From an uncultured Megasphaera sp. (lineage in GTDB: Bacteria > Bacillota > Negativicutes > Veillonellales > Megasphaeraceae), in NCBI RefSeq assembly GCF_958350005.1, contig NZ_CATWFF010000092.1:1-8162 (forward strand): a DNA stretch of 8,162 bases, read 5' to 3'. The notes beneath the pieces are model-generated. The model had not been told where the DNA came from. It ran no database searches and saw only the letters and a program-made list of their open reading frames with translations. The position numbers and the translations under genes are program-made. Of the stretch, positions 1 to 6,456 are shown piece after piece; position 1 is the stretch's first letter, and the number at the start of each line of letters is the position of its first letter.

Positions 1-23
1 GTATTTAGATTGGAGGAATTATT

Positions 24-1379
24 ATGGGAGAAAAAAAAGGAAATAGAACCATAGCCATAGGGCTCATGTTGTTCGCCTTGTTTTTCGGTGCCGGCAACTT
101 GATTTTCCCAGCTTCGATGGGGCAGAATGCCGGTGAAAATGTATGGTGGGCCGTATTGGGCTTCGTCATTACCGGCGTAGGCCTGCCGCTGGCAGGTGTC
201 CTGGCAATGGGATATTCGGGATGCAAAAACCTGCAGGAATTATCCAGCCGCGTACATCCGGCATTTGGGCTGTTTTTTACGGTCATATCCTATTTGACTA
301 TTGGACCCTGTTTCGCTACGCCGCGAACAGGCAGTGTTTCCTATGAAATCGCCGTTCGGCCCTTCTTTGCTGACGGCGGCAGTGACATGGTCATGACTGT
401 CTTTCTCGTCGTATTCTTTGTCGTGTCCTACTGGCTTTCGGCAACGCCGTCCAAGTTAGTCGACCGTATTGGCAAGATCCTGACGCCGACCTTGCTGGTC
501 GTCATTTTGCTGCTCATTGTAAAATCCTTTATTACGCCTCTGGGAGCGCCTGTAGCGCCGACGGAAGTATATGCTACAGCATCGGCTGCAGCTGTACAGG
601 GATTTATTGACGGCTACGGAACGATGGATGCCATTGCATCGCTGGTCTTTGCTATCCTGGTTATTGAATTCGTCATGGAAGACGGCGCAACAACGCCTAG
701 GGAAATTACGAATGAAGTCTTTCGTGCCGGCCTCATTGCCGTAGGCTGCCTGGCTTTTGTATATATTTTCATTGCAAAAATCGGGGCAGACAGCGTTGTG
801 GCCTTTGGTATTCAGGAAACGGGAGCACCGGTCCTGACGAAGAGCGCCATGATTTTGTTCGGCAATATAGGGGCTGTCATCCTGGCAGTTATCGTCCTGC
901 TGGCCTGCCTTTCCACCAGTATTGGCCTGATTACTTCGTGTGCTACCTATTTCCATGTCCTCGTCGGCGGCGTAGGCTATAAAACGTGGGTCGCCATTTT
1001 CTCGGCTTTCTCCTTTGGTGTCGCCATGTTTGGCTTAAAGACGATTATCGTCGCAGCCATTCCGGTGCTGATGTTCATTTATCCCCTGGTCGTCGTATTA
1101 TGTATCCTTACATTCCTGCACAACCTGTTCGGCGGACGGCAGTGTGTCTACGCCTGGACCATGGGCATGACGCTGCTGACGGCCCTTGTAAATGGCACGC
1201 AGACTGCCAAAATCTCTCTGGGAGGGATTGATACGTTCTTCAATACGATGGTTCCGTTCCACACCATCGGCATGGGCTGGATCTGCTTTGCCGTCGTAGG
1301 CTTCGTCATCGGCCTGATCTGGAAAAGTGCAGTCAAGCCGTCTGATCCGGCAGATGTTTCATCTGCGTCTGTGGAATAA
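24..1379 (+). CDS. brnQ: Branched-chain amino acid transport system II carrier protein (BrnQ, LIVCS family)
   Basis: This 451-residue protein is a cation-coupled importer of leucine, isoleucine and valine in the cytoplasmic membrane. The family hallmark near the N-terminus is clear: GLMLFALFFGAGNLIFP at about residues 13-29, followed by a glycine-rich second segment and the YLTIGPCFATPRTGSVSYE block around residues 91-110. About 12 hydrophobic segments run to the C-terminus, and the length fits the family (about 430-450 residues). The ATG start is set by GGAGG at 12-16, seven bases upstream. Its promoter lies outside the window. A second amino acid transporter gene follows 78 bp downstream on the same strand with no obvious promoter of its own, so the two may be co-transcribed. 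Family assignment is secure; exact substrate preference and the coupling ion (Na+ or H+) are inferred from the family. Confidence 0.95.
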   Translation: MGEKKGNRTIAIGLMLFALFFGAGNLIFPASMGQNAGENVWWAVLGFVITGVGLPLAGVLAMGYSGCKNLQELSSRVHPAFGLFFTVISYLTIGPCFATPRTGSVSYEIAVRPFFADGGSDMVMTVFLVVFFVVSYWLSATPSKLVDRIGKILTPTLLVVILLLIVKSFITPLGAPVAPTEVYATASAAAVQGFIDGYGTMDAIASLVFAILVIEFVMEDGATTPREITNEVFRAGLIAVGCLAFVYIFIAKIGADSVVAFGIQETGAPVLTKSAMILFGNIGAVILAVIVLLACLSTSIGLITSCATYFHVLVGGVGYKTWVAIFSAFSFGVAMFGLKTIIVAAIPVLMFIYPLVVVLCILTFLHNLFGGRQCVYAWTMGMTLLTALVNGTQTAKISLGGIDTFFNTMVPFHTIGMGWICFAVVGFVIGLIWKSAVKPSDPADVSSASVE

Positions 1380-1392
1380 CTGGTTCGTCAGG

Positions 1393-1429
1393 TACTCCGC
1401 TTTCTGCCTCATCAGTCAGGAGCGGAGTA
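1393..1429 (+). terminator. Hairpin between brnQ and the permease gene; weak or leaky terminator candidate
   Basis: TACTCCGC (1393-1400) is the perfect complement of GCGGAGTA (1422-1429). The stem continues inward past one bulged T as TTCTG (1402-1406) with CAGGA (1417-1421), leaving a 10-base loop. Only the short run TATTTG follows, so it lacks a proper U-tract. It may be a leaky terminator that lowers expression of the downstream gene, or an mRNA-stability hairpin. Confidence 0.45.
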
Positions 1430-1442
1430 TTTGAAACCGCGC

Positions 1443-1450
1443 AAAGGGGG
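1443..1450 (+). promoter_or_regulatory. Shine-Dalgarno site that sets the permease start
   Basis: AAAGGGGG lies seven bases before the ATG at 1458. It argues against the in-frame TTG at 1431, which sits right at the end of the hairpin and has no such site. Confidence 0.75.
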
Positions 1451-1457
1451 TATACCG

Positions 1458-2837
1458 ATGAATAGTCTGTTACGCCGCAAGTCTTTTGAAGACTTAATGG
1501 AAAATACGCAAGAGAAAAAACTGACTAAAGCGCTGGGCGCTTTTGATATTACGCTCATGGGTCTGGGCATTATTATCGGTACGGGCATTTTCGTACTGAC
1601 TGGCATTGGGGCCGCCAAATACGCTGGTCCCGGACTTATGCTGTCCTTTGTGCTGGCTGCCGTAACGTGTGCCTTCGTCTGCCTGGCCTATTCAGAACTG
1701 GCTTCCTTCCTGCCTGTATCCGGCAGTTCCTATACCTATGCCTACGCTTCACTGGGCGAAATATTCGGCTGGTGGGTAGGGTGGAGCCTTATTCTGGAAT
1801 ACTCTGTCGGTGCCAGTGCCGTCGCCGGCGGCTGGTCTGCCTATTTAGTCGGCATCCTCCATGCCTGCGGCATTGATTTGCCAAAAGCCCTGACAGCTGT
1901 ACCGGCTGATGGGGGCATTATCAATCTGCCGGCTGTCATTATCGTACTGCTGGCAACGGCTCTGCTCGTCGTCGGCGTACGGGAAAGTGCCAAAGTAAAC
2001 CGTATTCTCGTATTCATCAAAGTAGGCACGATTTTCCTGTTTCTCTTTTTAGCGGCTCCCCATATTGAACCGATAAACTGGGAACCCTTCCTTCCGTACG
2101 GATATGCCGGCGTTGCTGCCGGAACGGCAGTTCTGTTCTTTTCATACCTTGGCTTTGACGCCCTGTCTACAGCTGCGGAAGAAACAAAGAATCCTACCCG
2201 CGATATGCCTATTGGCATTATTGCCGCCCTGGCGATCTGCACGATTCTGTATATTGCCGTCTGCGCCGCCATGACTGGCGTCGTGCCGTACACGATGCTG
2301 GATACGGCTGCTCCGGCATCCTACGTTCTGGAGTACATTGGCATGCATCTGGGATCGGCCATCGTCGGTACTGGTGCGCTGTGCGGCCTGTCGACAGTGG
2401 TGCTGAACATGCTCTTTGCCCAGAGCCGCGCCCTCTATTCCATGAGCCGCGACGGGTTAATGCCTATGGGACTGTATAAAGTGCATCCCAAATTCCACAC
2501 ACCTTATATGATTCAGATTATTGTCGGCCTCCTCGTTGCCTGCATTACAGGCTTTACGCCGATTCACATTGTAGCCGAAACGTGCAGTGCCGGTACGATC
2601 TTTGCCTTCCTGTGCTCCTGCATCGGCATTTTGGTTCTGCGCCGCATCTATCCGGACAAGCCGCGGGGATTTAAATGCCCTGCCGTTCATGTTATTGCGC
2701 CCTTAGGCTTTATCTTCTGCGCCTTTGTCTTCTCTCAGCTGTCGTCTCATACGCTGCTGCTGTTCGTCGGCTGGTCCGTCATTGGCCTGCTGATTTACCT
2801 GGCTTATGGCCGGAAGCACAGTACCATGAATACATAA
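1458..2837 (+). CDS. APC-superfamily amino acid permease (YfnA / cationic amino acid transporter-like)
   Basis: The 459-residue product is an integral membrane secondary transporter of the amino acid-polyamine-organocation superfamily. A hydrophilic N-terminus of about 24 residues precedes the family signature: FDITLMGLGIIIGTGIFVLTG at about 29-49, whose GTGIF motif forms the unwound substrate-binding part of TM1. The second conserved block is SYLGFDALSTAAEETKNP from residue 229, typical of the YfnA/CAT branch. About 12 hydrophobic segments are visible. The ATG at 1458 is preferred over the TTG at 1431 because of the AAAGGGGG site and because homologues begin close to this MNSLLRRKSFEDL sequence. 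It follows brnQ on the same strand and is closed by the terminator at 2889-2940. The substrate cannot be read from sequence: cationic, branched-chain and other neutral amino acids are all known in this branch. Confidence 0.9.
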   Translation: MNSLLRRKSFEDLMENTQEKKLTKALGAFDITLMGLGIIIGTGIFVLTGIGAAKYAGPGLMLSFVLAAVTCAFVCLAYSELASFLPVSGSSYTYAYASLGEIFGWWVGWSLILEYSVGASAVAGGWSAYLVGILHACGIDLPKALTAVPADGGIINLPAVIIVLLATALLVVGVRESAKVNRILVFIKVGTIFLFLFLAAPHIEPINWEPFLPYGYAGVAAGTAVLFFSYLGFDALSTAAEETKNPTRDMPIGIIAALAICTILYIAVCAAMTGVVPYTMLDTAAPASYVLEYIGMHLGSAIVGTGALCGLSTVVLNMLFAQSRALYSMSRDGLMPMGLYKVHPKFHTPYMIQIIVGLLVACITGFTPIHIVAETCSAGTIFAFLCSCIGILVLRRIYPDKPRGFKCPAVHVIAPLGFIFCAFVFSQLSSHTLLLFVGWSVIGLLIYLAYGRKHSTMNT

Positions 2838-2888
2838 GACAGGCTGCTCCTGTATCCCGGGATAAGCCCGGCTATGGCATAGCTGTTT

Positions 2889-2940
2889 TCAGGCCCTGTT
2901 GTCTGGTCCATTCGATCTGGATAACAGGGCCTGATTTTTT
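2889..2940 (+). terminator. Strong intrinsic terminator of the transporter genes
   Basis: TCAGGCCCTGTT (2889-2900) pairs perfectly with AACAGGGCCTGA (2923-2934). Pairing extends inward through wobble pairs to about 18 bp, leaving a loop at 2907-2916. Six T residues (2935-2940) follow directly. No A-tract precedes the stem, so it should work mainly on the + strand. Confidence 0.92.
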
Positions 2941-2963
2941 CCATTTTGTTTCACCACAGAGGA

Positions 2964-3016
2964 TAATGGACGTATTTTCCCTATAATTCTGACCTGTGAA
3001 TCTGGTACGTCCGTTA
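2964..3016. repeat. Long inverted repeat (dyad) upstream of glnS
   Basis: TAATGGACGTA (2964-2974) faces TACGTCCGTTA (3006-3016). Eleven positions pair, with one G-T wobble if read as RNA; the core GGACGTA/TACGTCC is perfect. The 31 bases between hold a perfect TATAAT (2982-2987) and a small ATTC/GAAT dyad (2986-2989 with 2998-3001). No U-tract follows, so it is not a terminator. It may be an operator or a leader structure. Confidence 0.55.
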
Positions 3017-3022
3017 GATTTG

Positions 3023-3031
3023 TGTTAAAAT
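3023..3031 (+). promoter_or_regulatory. Candidate extended -10 promoter of glnS
   Basis: TGTTAAAAT fits the extended -10 pattern TGn-TAAAAT (5 of 6 to the consensus hexamer), giving a leader of about 30 bases before the ATG. No good -35 is present. Alternatives are TATCAT at 3036-3041, and TATAAT at 2982-2987, which also lacks a -35. None of these is decisive. Confidence 0.35.
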
Positions 3032-3051
3032 GAAGTATCATATACATATAT

Positions 3052-3059
3052 AAGGGGAG
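3052..3059 (+). promoter_or_regulatory. Shine-Dalgarno site of glnS
   Basis: AAGGGGAG ends eight bases before the ATG at 3068 and five bases before an in-frame TTG at 3065. Spacing and codon preference favour the ATG. Confidence 0.75.
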
Positions 3060-3067
3060 AATCATTG

Positions 3068-4762
3068 ATGGATAAGGAAATTACCAAAAATTTCATTGAA
3101 AATTTGATTGATGAAGATAACGAATCCAATAGATATGGAAAGCGTGTACATACCCGATTTCCACCGGAACCAAACGGCTATTTGCATATTGGTCATGCCA
3201 AGTCCATTTGCCTTAATTTTGGAATTGCCAAAAAGTATGGCGGCCTGACGAATCTGCGCTTTGACGATACGAATCCTTCCAAGGAAAATGTAGAATATGT
3301 AGATTCTATTAAAGAAGATGTCAAATGGCTGGGCTTTACGTGGGATGACCGCATGTTCTACGCATCCAATTATTTTGACACCTTATATAACTATGCCGTA
3401 AAACTGATTACTCTGGGAAAAGCCTATGTCGATGATCTGTCAGGCGACGAAATCCGTGAATACCGCGGCACCTTCAACACGCCAGGGAAGGAAAGCCCGT
3501 ACCGCAATCGCAGTGTAGACGAAAATCTGCGGCTCTTTGCCGACATGAAAGCCGGCAAGTACGGTGACGGCGAAAAAGTACTGCGCGCCAAAATTGACAT
3601 GGCCAGTCCGAACCTGAATATGCGGGATCCTGTTCTGTACCGTATTGTTCATGCGCCCCATCACCGTACGGGCACGAAATGGTGCATTTACCCTATGTAT
3701 GACTTTGCCCATCCCGTATCGGATGCGATCGAACGGATTACGCACTCCATTTGTACGCTTGAATTTGAAGACCATCGTCCCCTGTACAACTGGGTACTGG
3801 AAGAATGGGATGATCCGGAAGGACAGAAACCGCGGCAGATTGAATTTGCCCGCCTGAACGTTACCAACATGATTACGAGCAAGCGAAAACTGCGCACTCT
3901 CGTGGAAAAAGGGATTGTCAGCGGCTGGGATGACCCGCGGATGCCGACGATTTCCGGTATTCGCCGCCGCGGATATACGCCGGAATCGATTCGTGACTTC
4001 TGCGAACGCATTGGCGTGGCAAAAGCGGACAGTGTCGTCGATATTTCCCTTCTTGAATACTGCATCCGTGAAGACCTCAAGATGAAGGCTCCCCGTCTCA
4101 TGACCGTCATCGATCCGCTGAAAGTCGTTATTACCAATTATCCCGACGGCCAGACCGAAACGATGACAGCAGAAAACAATCAGGAAAATGAAGCCCTGGG
4201 CACGCGGGAAGTTACGTTCAGCAAGACCATTTACATTGAAAAGAACGATTTCATGGAACATCCGGTCAAGAAGTTCTTCCGTCTGGCACCGGGCAAAGAA
4301 GTGCGCCTGAAATACGGCTATATTATTAAATGCGAAGATGTCATCAAAGATGAAGACGGCAATATTGTCGAACTTCACTGCACCTACGATCCGGAAAGCA
4401 AGAGCGGCAGCGGTGCCAATGCCAACCGCAAGGTAAAGGGGACGCTGCACTGGGTCAATGCTGCCGATGCTGTCGACGTGGAAACGCGGGTCTACGAGTA
4501 TCTCCTGAAATCTGCAGACACAGAGGAAGAAGAAACGGACAGCAAGGATTTTCTTTCCCAGATCAATCCGAACAGCCTGACTGTGTTCCACAGCAAAGGC
4601 GAAGCCTGCCTGGCCAACTATCAGCCTGGCGATAAATTCCAGTTCCTCCGTCAGGGATACTTTGTCATTGATCCGGATTCGGCCACAGCCGGCCATCTGG
4701 TAGTCAACCGCATTGTCGGCCTCCGTGATACATGGGCAAAAATGCAGAAAAATAAAGGCTAA
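3068..4762 (+). CDS. glnS: Glutaminyl-tRNA synthetase (GlnRS)
   Basis: The 564-residue class Ib aminoacyl-tRNA synthetase joins glutamine to tRNA(Gln) using ATP, in the cytoplasm. The Rossmann fold opens with FPPEPNGYLHIGHAKS, whose HIGH motif lies at residues 40-43. RFDDTNP follows, with D66 at the same number as the acceptor-end/glutamine-contacting Asp of the E. coli enzyme. WCIYPMYDF supplies the conserved active-site Tyr. The KMSKS counterpart reads ITSKRK (269-274), where the E. coli enzyme has VMSKRK. GWDDPRMPTISG and RRRGYTPESIRDFC mark the end of the catalytic half, and the C-terminal half aligns with the two beta-barrel anticodon-binding domain, ending in VGLRDTWAKM. Length is close to the E. 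coli protein (553). ATG 3068 is chosen over TTG 3065. The gene stands alone between two terminator-like elements and has no T-box leader. Identification is very secure. Confidence 0.97.
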   Translation: MDKEITKNFIENLIDEDNESNRYGKRVHTRFPPEPNGYLHIGHAKSICLNFGIAKKYGGLTNLRFDDTNPSKENVEYVDSIKEDVKWLGFTWDDRMFYASNYFDTLYNYAVKLITLGKAYVDDLSGDEIREYRGTFNTPGKESPYRNRSVDENLRLFADMKAGKYGDGEKVLRAKIDMASPNLNMRDPVLYRIVHAPHHRTGTKWCIYPMYDFAHPVSDAIERITHSICTLEFEDHRPLYNWVLEEWDDPEGQKPRQIEFARLNVTNMITSKRKLRTLVEKGIVSGWDDPRMPTISGIRRRGYTPESIRDFCERIGVAKADSVVDISLLEYCIREDLKMKAPRLMTVIDPLKVVITNYPDGQTETMTAENNQENEALGTREVTFSKTIYIEKNDFMEHPVKKFFRLAPGKEVRLKYGYIIKCEDVIKDEDGNIVELHCTYDPESKSGSGANANRKVKGTLHWVNAADAVDVETRVYEYLLKSADTEEEETDSKDFLSQINPNSLTVFHSKGEACLANYQPGDKFQFLRQGYFVIDPDSATAGHLVVNRIVGLRDTWAKMQKNKG

Positions 4763-4784
4763 ATACGCTGTGAGTTAACAGTAC

Positions 4785-4834
4785 AGGGCTGGTTTTTTCA
4801 TGAAAGATTAAAATCTCATGAAAAAACCGGCCCT
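4785..4834 (+). terminator. Long hairpin after glnS, probable terminator
   Basis: A 19-base left arm (4785-4803) and right arm (4816-4834) are complementary throughout apart from one G-T wobble, around a 12-base loop. Each arm contains a six-base T or A run inside the stem. The sequence after it is T-rich (TATTCGTATTTG) but broken, so termination efficiency is uncertain. It lies 22 bp after the glnS stop. Confidence 0.75.
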
Positions 4835-4848
4835 TATTCGTATTTGTA

Positions 4849-4877
4849 TTGCAGGCCTACGTAGAACAGGGTATAAT
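4849..4877 (+). promoter_or_regulatory. Promoter of the DUF4321-maf-radC operon
   Basis: TTGCAG (4849-4854) and a perfect TATAAT (4872-4877) are separated by exactly 17 bp, a sigma-A/sigma-70 type arrangement. The predicted start near 4884 gives a leader of about 28 bases. The -35 match is only 3 of 6. This placement also rules out translation from the in-frame TTG at 4849, which lies within the -35 box. Confidence 0.7.
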
Positions 4878-4894
4878 ATTTTTGACAGATGCCG

Positions 4895-4903
4895 AGGGGG
4901 GAG
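4895..4903 (+). promoter_or_regulatory. Shine-Dalgarno site of the DUF4321 gene
   Basis: AGGGGGGAG ends eight bases before the ATG at 4912. A second purine run, AAAGGG (4904-4909), is too close to the start to be the main site. Confidence 0.7.
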
Positions 4904-4911
4904 AAAGGGTT

Positions 4912-5184
4912 ATGCGAACGTTTGGTACGGAAAGTGCATTGCTGTGCATATTATGCATATTGGCCGGCAGCCTGATTGGCGGCATGCTGGGGGATACCCT
5001 GGGCAGTGCACAGCTGGGGGCGTTGGGGCCCGTGCTTTCTCAGCACCATGAGATCTTCAATGTACAGCACATGGAAGTGAATATATATATTGTACAGCTG
5101 ACATTCAGCCTGCGGTTTGCACCGAATGTCCTGAGTATTATTGGCATGCTGATTGCCCTGTTTTTATATCGCCGTATACGTTGA
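4912..5184 (+). CDS. DUF4321 domain-containing small membrane protein
   Basis: This 90-residue protein has two predicted membrane segments. The first, about residues 8-30, is rich in small residues (LAGSLIGGMLGDTLG). The second, about 71-86, is followed by a basic tail, YRRIR, that should sit in the cytoplasm. The central part (about 40-70) ends in VQLTFSLRFAPNVLSIIG, which matches my recollection of the DUF4321 pattern: a short loop, a 'LTFGFSLNINLASILG'-type strand and then the last helix. Families of this kind are found in Firmicutes, often close to maf and radC, and have no known function. The ATG at 4912 has a good ribosome site and lies downstream of the predicted promoter. A 111-residue reading from TTG 4849 is rejected. 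It leads the operon, with maf starting 13 bp after its stop. Confidence 0.8.
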   Translation: MRTFGTESALLCILCILAGSLIGGMLGDTLGSAQLGALGPVLSQHHEIFNVQHMEVNIYIVQLTFSLRFAPNVLSIIGMLIALFLYRRIR

Positions 5185-5189
5185 GGAGG
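5183..5189 (+). promoter_or_regulatory. Shine-Dalgarno site that sets the maf start
   Basis: GAGGAGG overlaps the TGA stop of the DUF4321 gene and ends eight bases before the GTG at 5198. This suggests the two genes are translationally linked. Confidence 0.8.
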
Positions 5190-5197
5190 TTTTATTT

Positions 5198-5758
5198 GTG
5201 TTGATTCTAGCTTCTGGTTCGCCGCGCCGCCGGGAACTGCTGACGCAGATGGGAATTGCTTATATGGTAAATCCCAGTAATTATCGGGAAGAGTCGCCTA
5301 AAAAGAAGGAACCGGAAAAGTTTGTACAGCTTCAGGCCGTCGGCAAGGCCTGCGATGTAGCCGCCAAATATCCGGGACAGTGGGTATTGGGGGCCGATAC
5401 GATCGTCGTTGCTGACAAAACGATACTGGGAAAGCCGCACAGCAAAAAAGAGGCCTCCGCCATGCTCCATGCCCTGTCTGATACGAAACACTCTGTTCTT
5501 ACCGGCGTCGCCCTGGTTCGGGATTCAGAAATCCATACGAAAGTCGTGGAAACGAAAGTGTGGTTCCGCCGTCTCAGTGACAGTGAAATTGACAGCTACA
5601 TAGAAAGCGGCGAACCGATGGATAAGGCCGGCGCCTATGGCATTCAGGGACATGCGGCTTCCTTTGTCGACAAGATTAATGGGTCCTATACGAATGTCGT
5701 AGGACTTCCGCTGTCTCAGGTATGTAAAATGCTTCGCAAAGCCAAGGTGGATATATGA
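5198..5758 (+). CDS. maf: Maf family nucleotide pyrophosphatase (probable dTTP/UTP pyrophosphatase)
   Basis: The 186-residue cytoplasmic enzyme hydrolyses non-canonical or excess nucleoside triphosphates to monophosphate and pyrophosphate, a house-cleaning role; in Bacillus Maf overexpression affects septation. The N-terminal substrate loop LILASGSPRRRELL (2-15) is typical. GADTIVV (65-71) carries the catalytic Asp67, and DKAGAYGIQGHA (142-153) matches the YhdE-type subgroup associated with dTTP and UTP rather than the YceF m7GTP subgroup. Length equals the family norm (about 185-195). GTG 5198 is chosen because GAGGAGG lies eight bases upstream and the protein then begins exactly where Maf proteins begin; an upstream ATG-type reading from 5153 would overlap the previous gene by 32 bases. 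The stop overlaps the radC start as ATGA. Substrate class is inferred from the motif. Confidence 0.93.
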   Translation: MLILASGSPRRRELLTQMGIAYMVNPSNYREESPKKKEPEKFVQLQAVGKACDVAAKYPGQWVLGADTIVVADKTILGKPHSKKEASAMLHALSDTKHSVLTGVALVRDSEIHTKVVETKVWFRRLSDSEIDSYIESGEPMDKAGAYGIQGHAASFVDKINGSYTNVVGLPLSQVCKMLRKAKVDI

Positions 5759-6444
5759 CAGGATCGTTCCAGCAGCTGGCTCAATGTGAAAAGCCGCGGG
5801 AAAAATTTCTGCACCATGGCCCGGCAGCCGTTACGGATCAGGATTTGCTGGCCATTTTGCTGCGTACTGGCATTAAAGGCCATTCCGTAATGGATGTAGC
5901 CCGTTCCATGCTTCGGTCTCTTCCAGGGGAGAATCTGTATTATCTCAGTGAAGCGAATGTTGCGGACCTGCAGTCTATTCGCGGCGTCGGTGCTGACAAG
6001 GCCGTGACGATCTGCGCTGCTGCCGAGTTGGGACGGCGTATTTCCCGGCAGCGGGCCAAGCAGACGGCTCCCGATTTCAGTACGCCTGGCGCCATCGCGG
6101 CCTATGTGATGGAAGACATGCGCTTTTTACATCAGGAGCAGTTTTCGGCTATCTATTTATCGACGAAAAACAAGCTCATTGCCGTCAAATCGCTGACTGT
6201 CGGCACGATCAATGCCAGCCTGGCGAAGGCGCGGGAAGTATTTCGCTGGGCCCTGCAGTACAATGCAGCAGCAGTCGTCCTTCTTCACAATCATCCGTCC
6301 GGAGATCCGGAGCCCAGCCATGATGATATTGTTGTAACCGAACGAATCGTGCAGGCCGGCCACATTATGGAAATTCCCGTACTGGATCATATCATTATTG
6401 GCGACGGAACGTACGTCAGCCTTTGTGAACGGGGATATGTATGA
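5755..6444 (+). CDS. radC: RadC family protein (JAB/MPN metalloprotease-like domain)
   Basis: This 229-residue protein has an N-terminal helical region with a helix-hairpin-helix-like segment (LQSIRGVGADKAVTICAAAELGR, about 72-94) and a C-terminal JAB/MPN domain from about residue 105. The zinc-binding JAMM pattern is intact: a candidate Glu128 in HQEQF, then His178 and His180 in HNHPSGDPEPSHDD, with Ser188 and Asp191. Length and both ends match the family, including LDHIIIGDGTYVSLCERG near the C-terminus. The name comes from an E. coli repair mutant later traced to recG, so a DNA repair role is not established. The segment that normally reads HPREVF is KAREVF here (158-163). The start overlaps the maf stop by four bases and AAGG lies seven bases upstream. 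It is the last gene of the operon, followed by the terminator at 6457-6509. Confidence 0.94.
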   Translation: MTGSFQQLAQCEKPREKFLHHGPAAVTDQDLLAILLRTGIKGHSVMDVARSMLRSLPGENLYYLSEANVADLQSIRGVGADKAVTICAAAELGRRISRQRAKQTAPDFSTPGAIAAYVMEDMRFLHQEQFSAIYLSTKNKLIAVKSLTVGTINASLAKAREVFRWALQYNAAAVVLLHNHPSGDPEPSHDDIVVTERIVQAGHIMEIPVLDHIIIGDGTYVSLCERGYV

Positions 6445-6456
6445 TTCGGTATACGT

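Noticed and set aside
1449..1456. GGTATACC palindrome next to the permease start
   Set aside because: It overlaps the Shine-Dalgarno site and spacer and is short enough to be chance.
2871..2883. GCTAT/ATAGC inverted repeat before the terminator
   Set aside because: Only five paired bases around a three-base loop, with no U-tract; likely chance next to the real terminator.
2675..2986. A 103-residue open frame across the end of the permease gene
   Set aside because: It runs through the strong terminator at 2889-2940 and lies in another frame of the permease; the Cys- and Arg-rich product resembles no protein.
2941..3067. A T-box leader before glnS
   Set aside because: The conserved T-box sequence (AGGGUGGNACCGCG-like) and an antiterminator/terminator pair are absent.
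3440..4696. A 418-residue open frame antisense to glnS
   Set aside because: Its composition is that of a codon shadow of glnS, with no recognisable domain; glnS is certain on the other strand.
4882..4887. A perfect TTGACA as a second -35 box
   Set aside because: No -10-like sequence lies about 17 bases downstream; that stretch is the purine-rich ribosome site.
4849..4911. A longer N-terminus for the DUF4321 protein starting at TTG 4849
   Set aside because: The TTG lies in the predicted -35 box, the region has no ribosome site before it, and the added 21 residues are unlike the family start.
5153..5197. A longer maf reading from 5153
   Set aside because: It would overlap the DUF4321 gene by 32 bases and read through its ribosome site; the GTG at 5198 has ideal spacing and the protein then begins at the family start.
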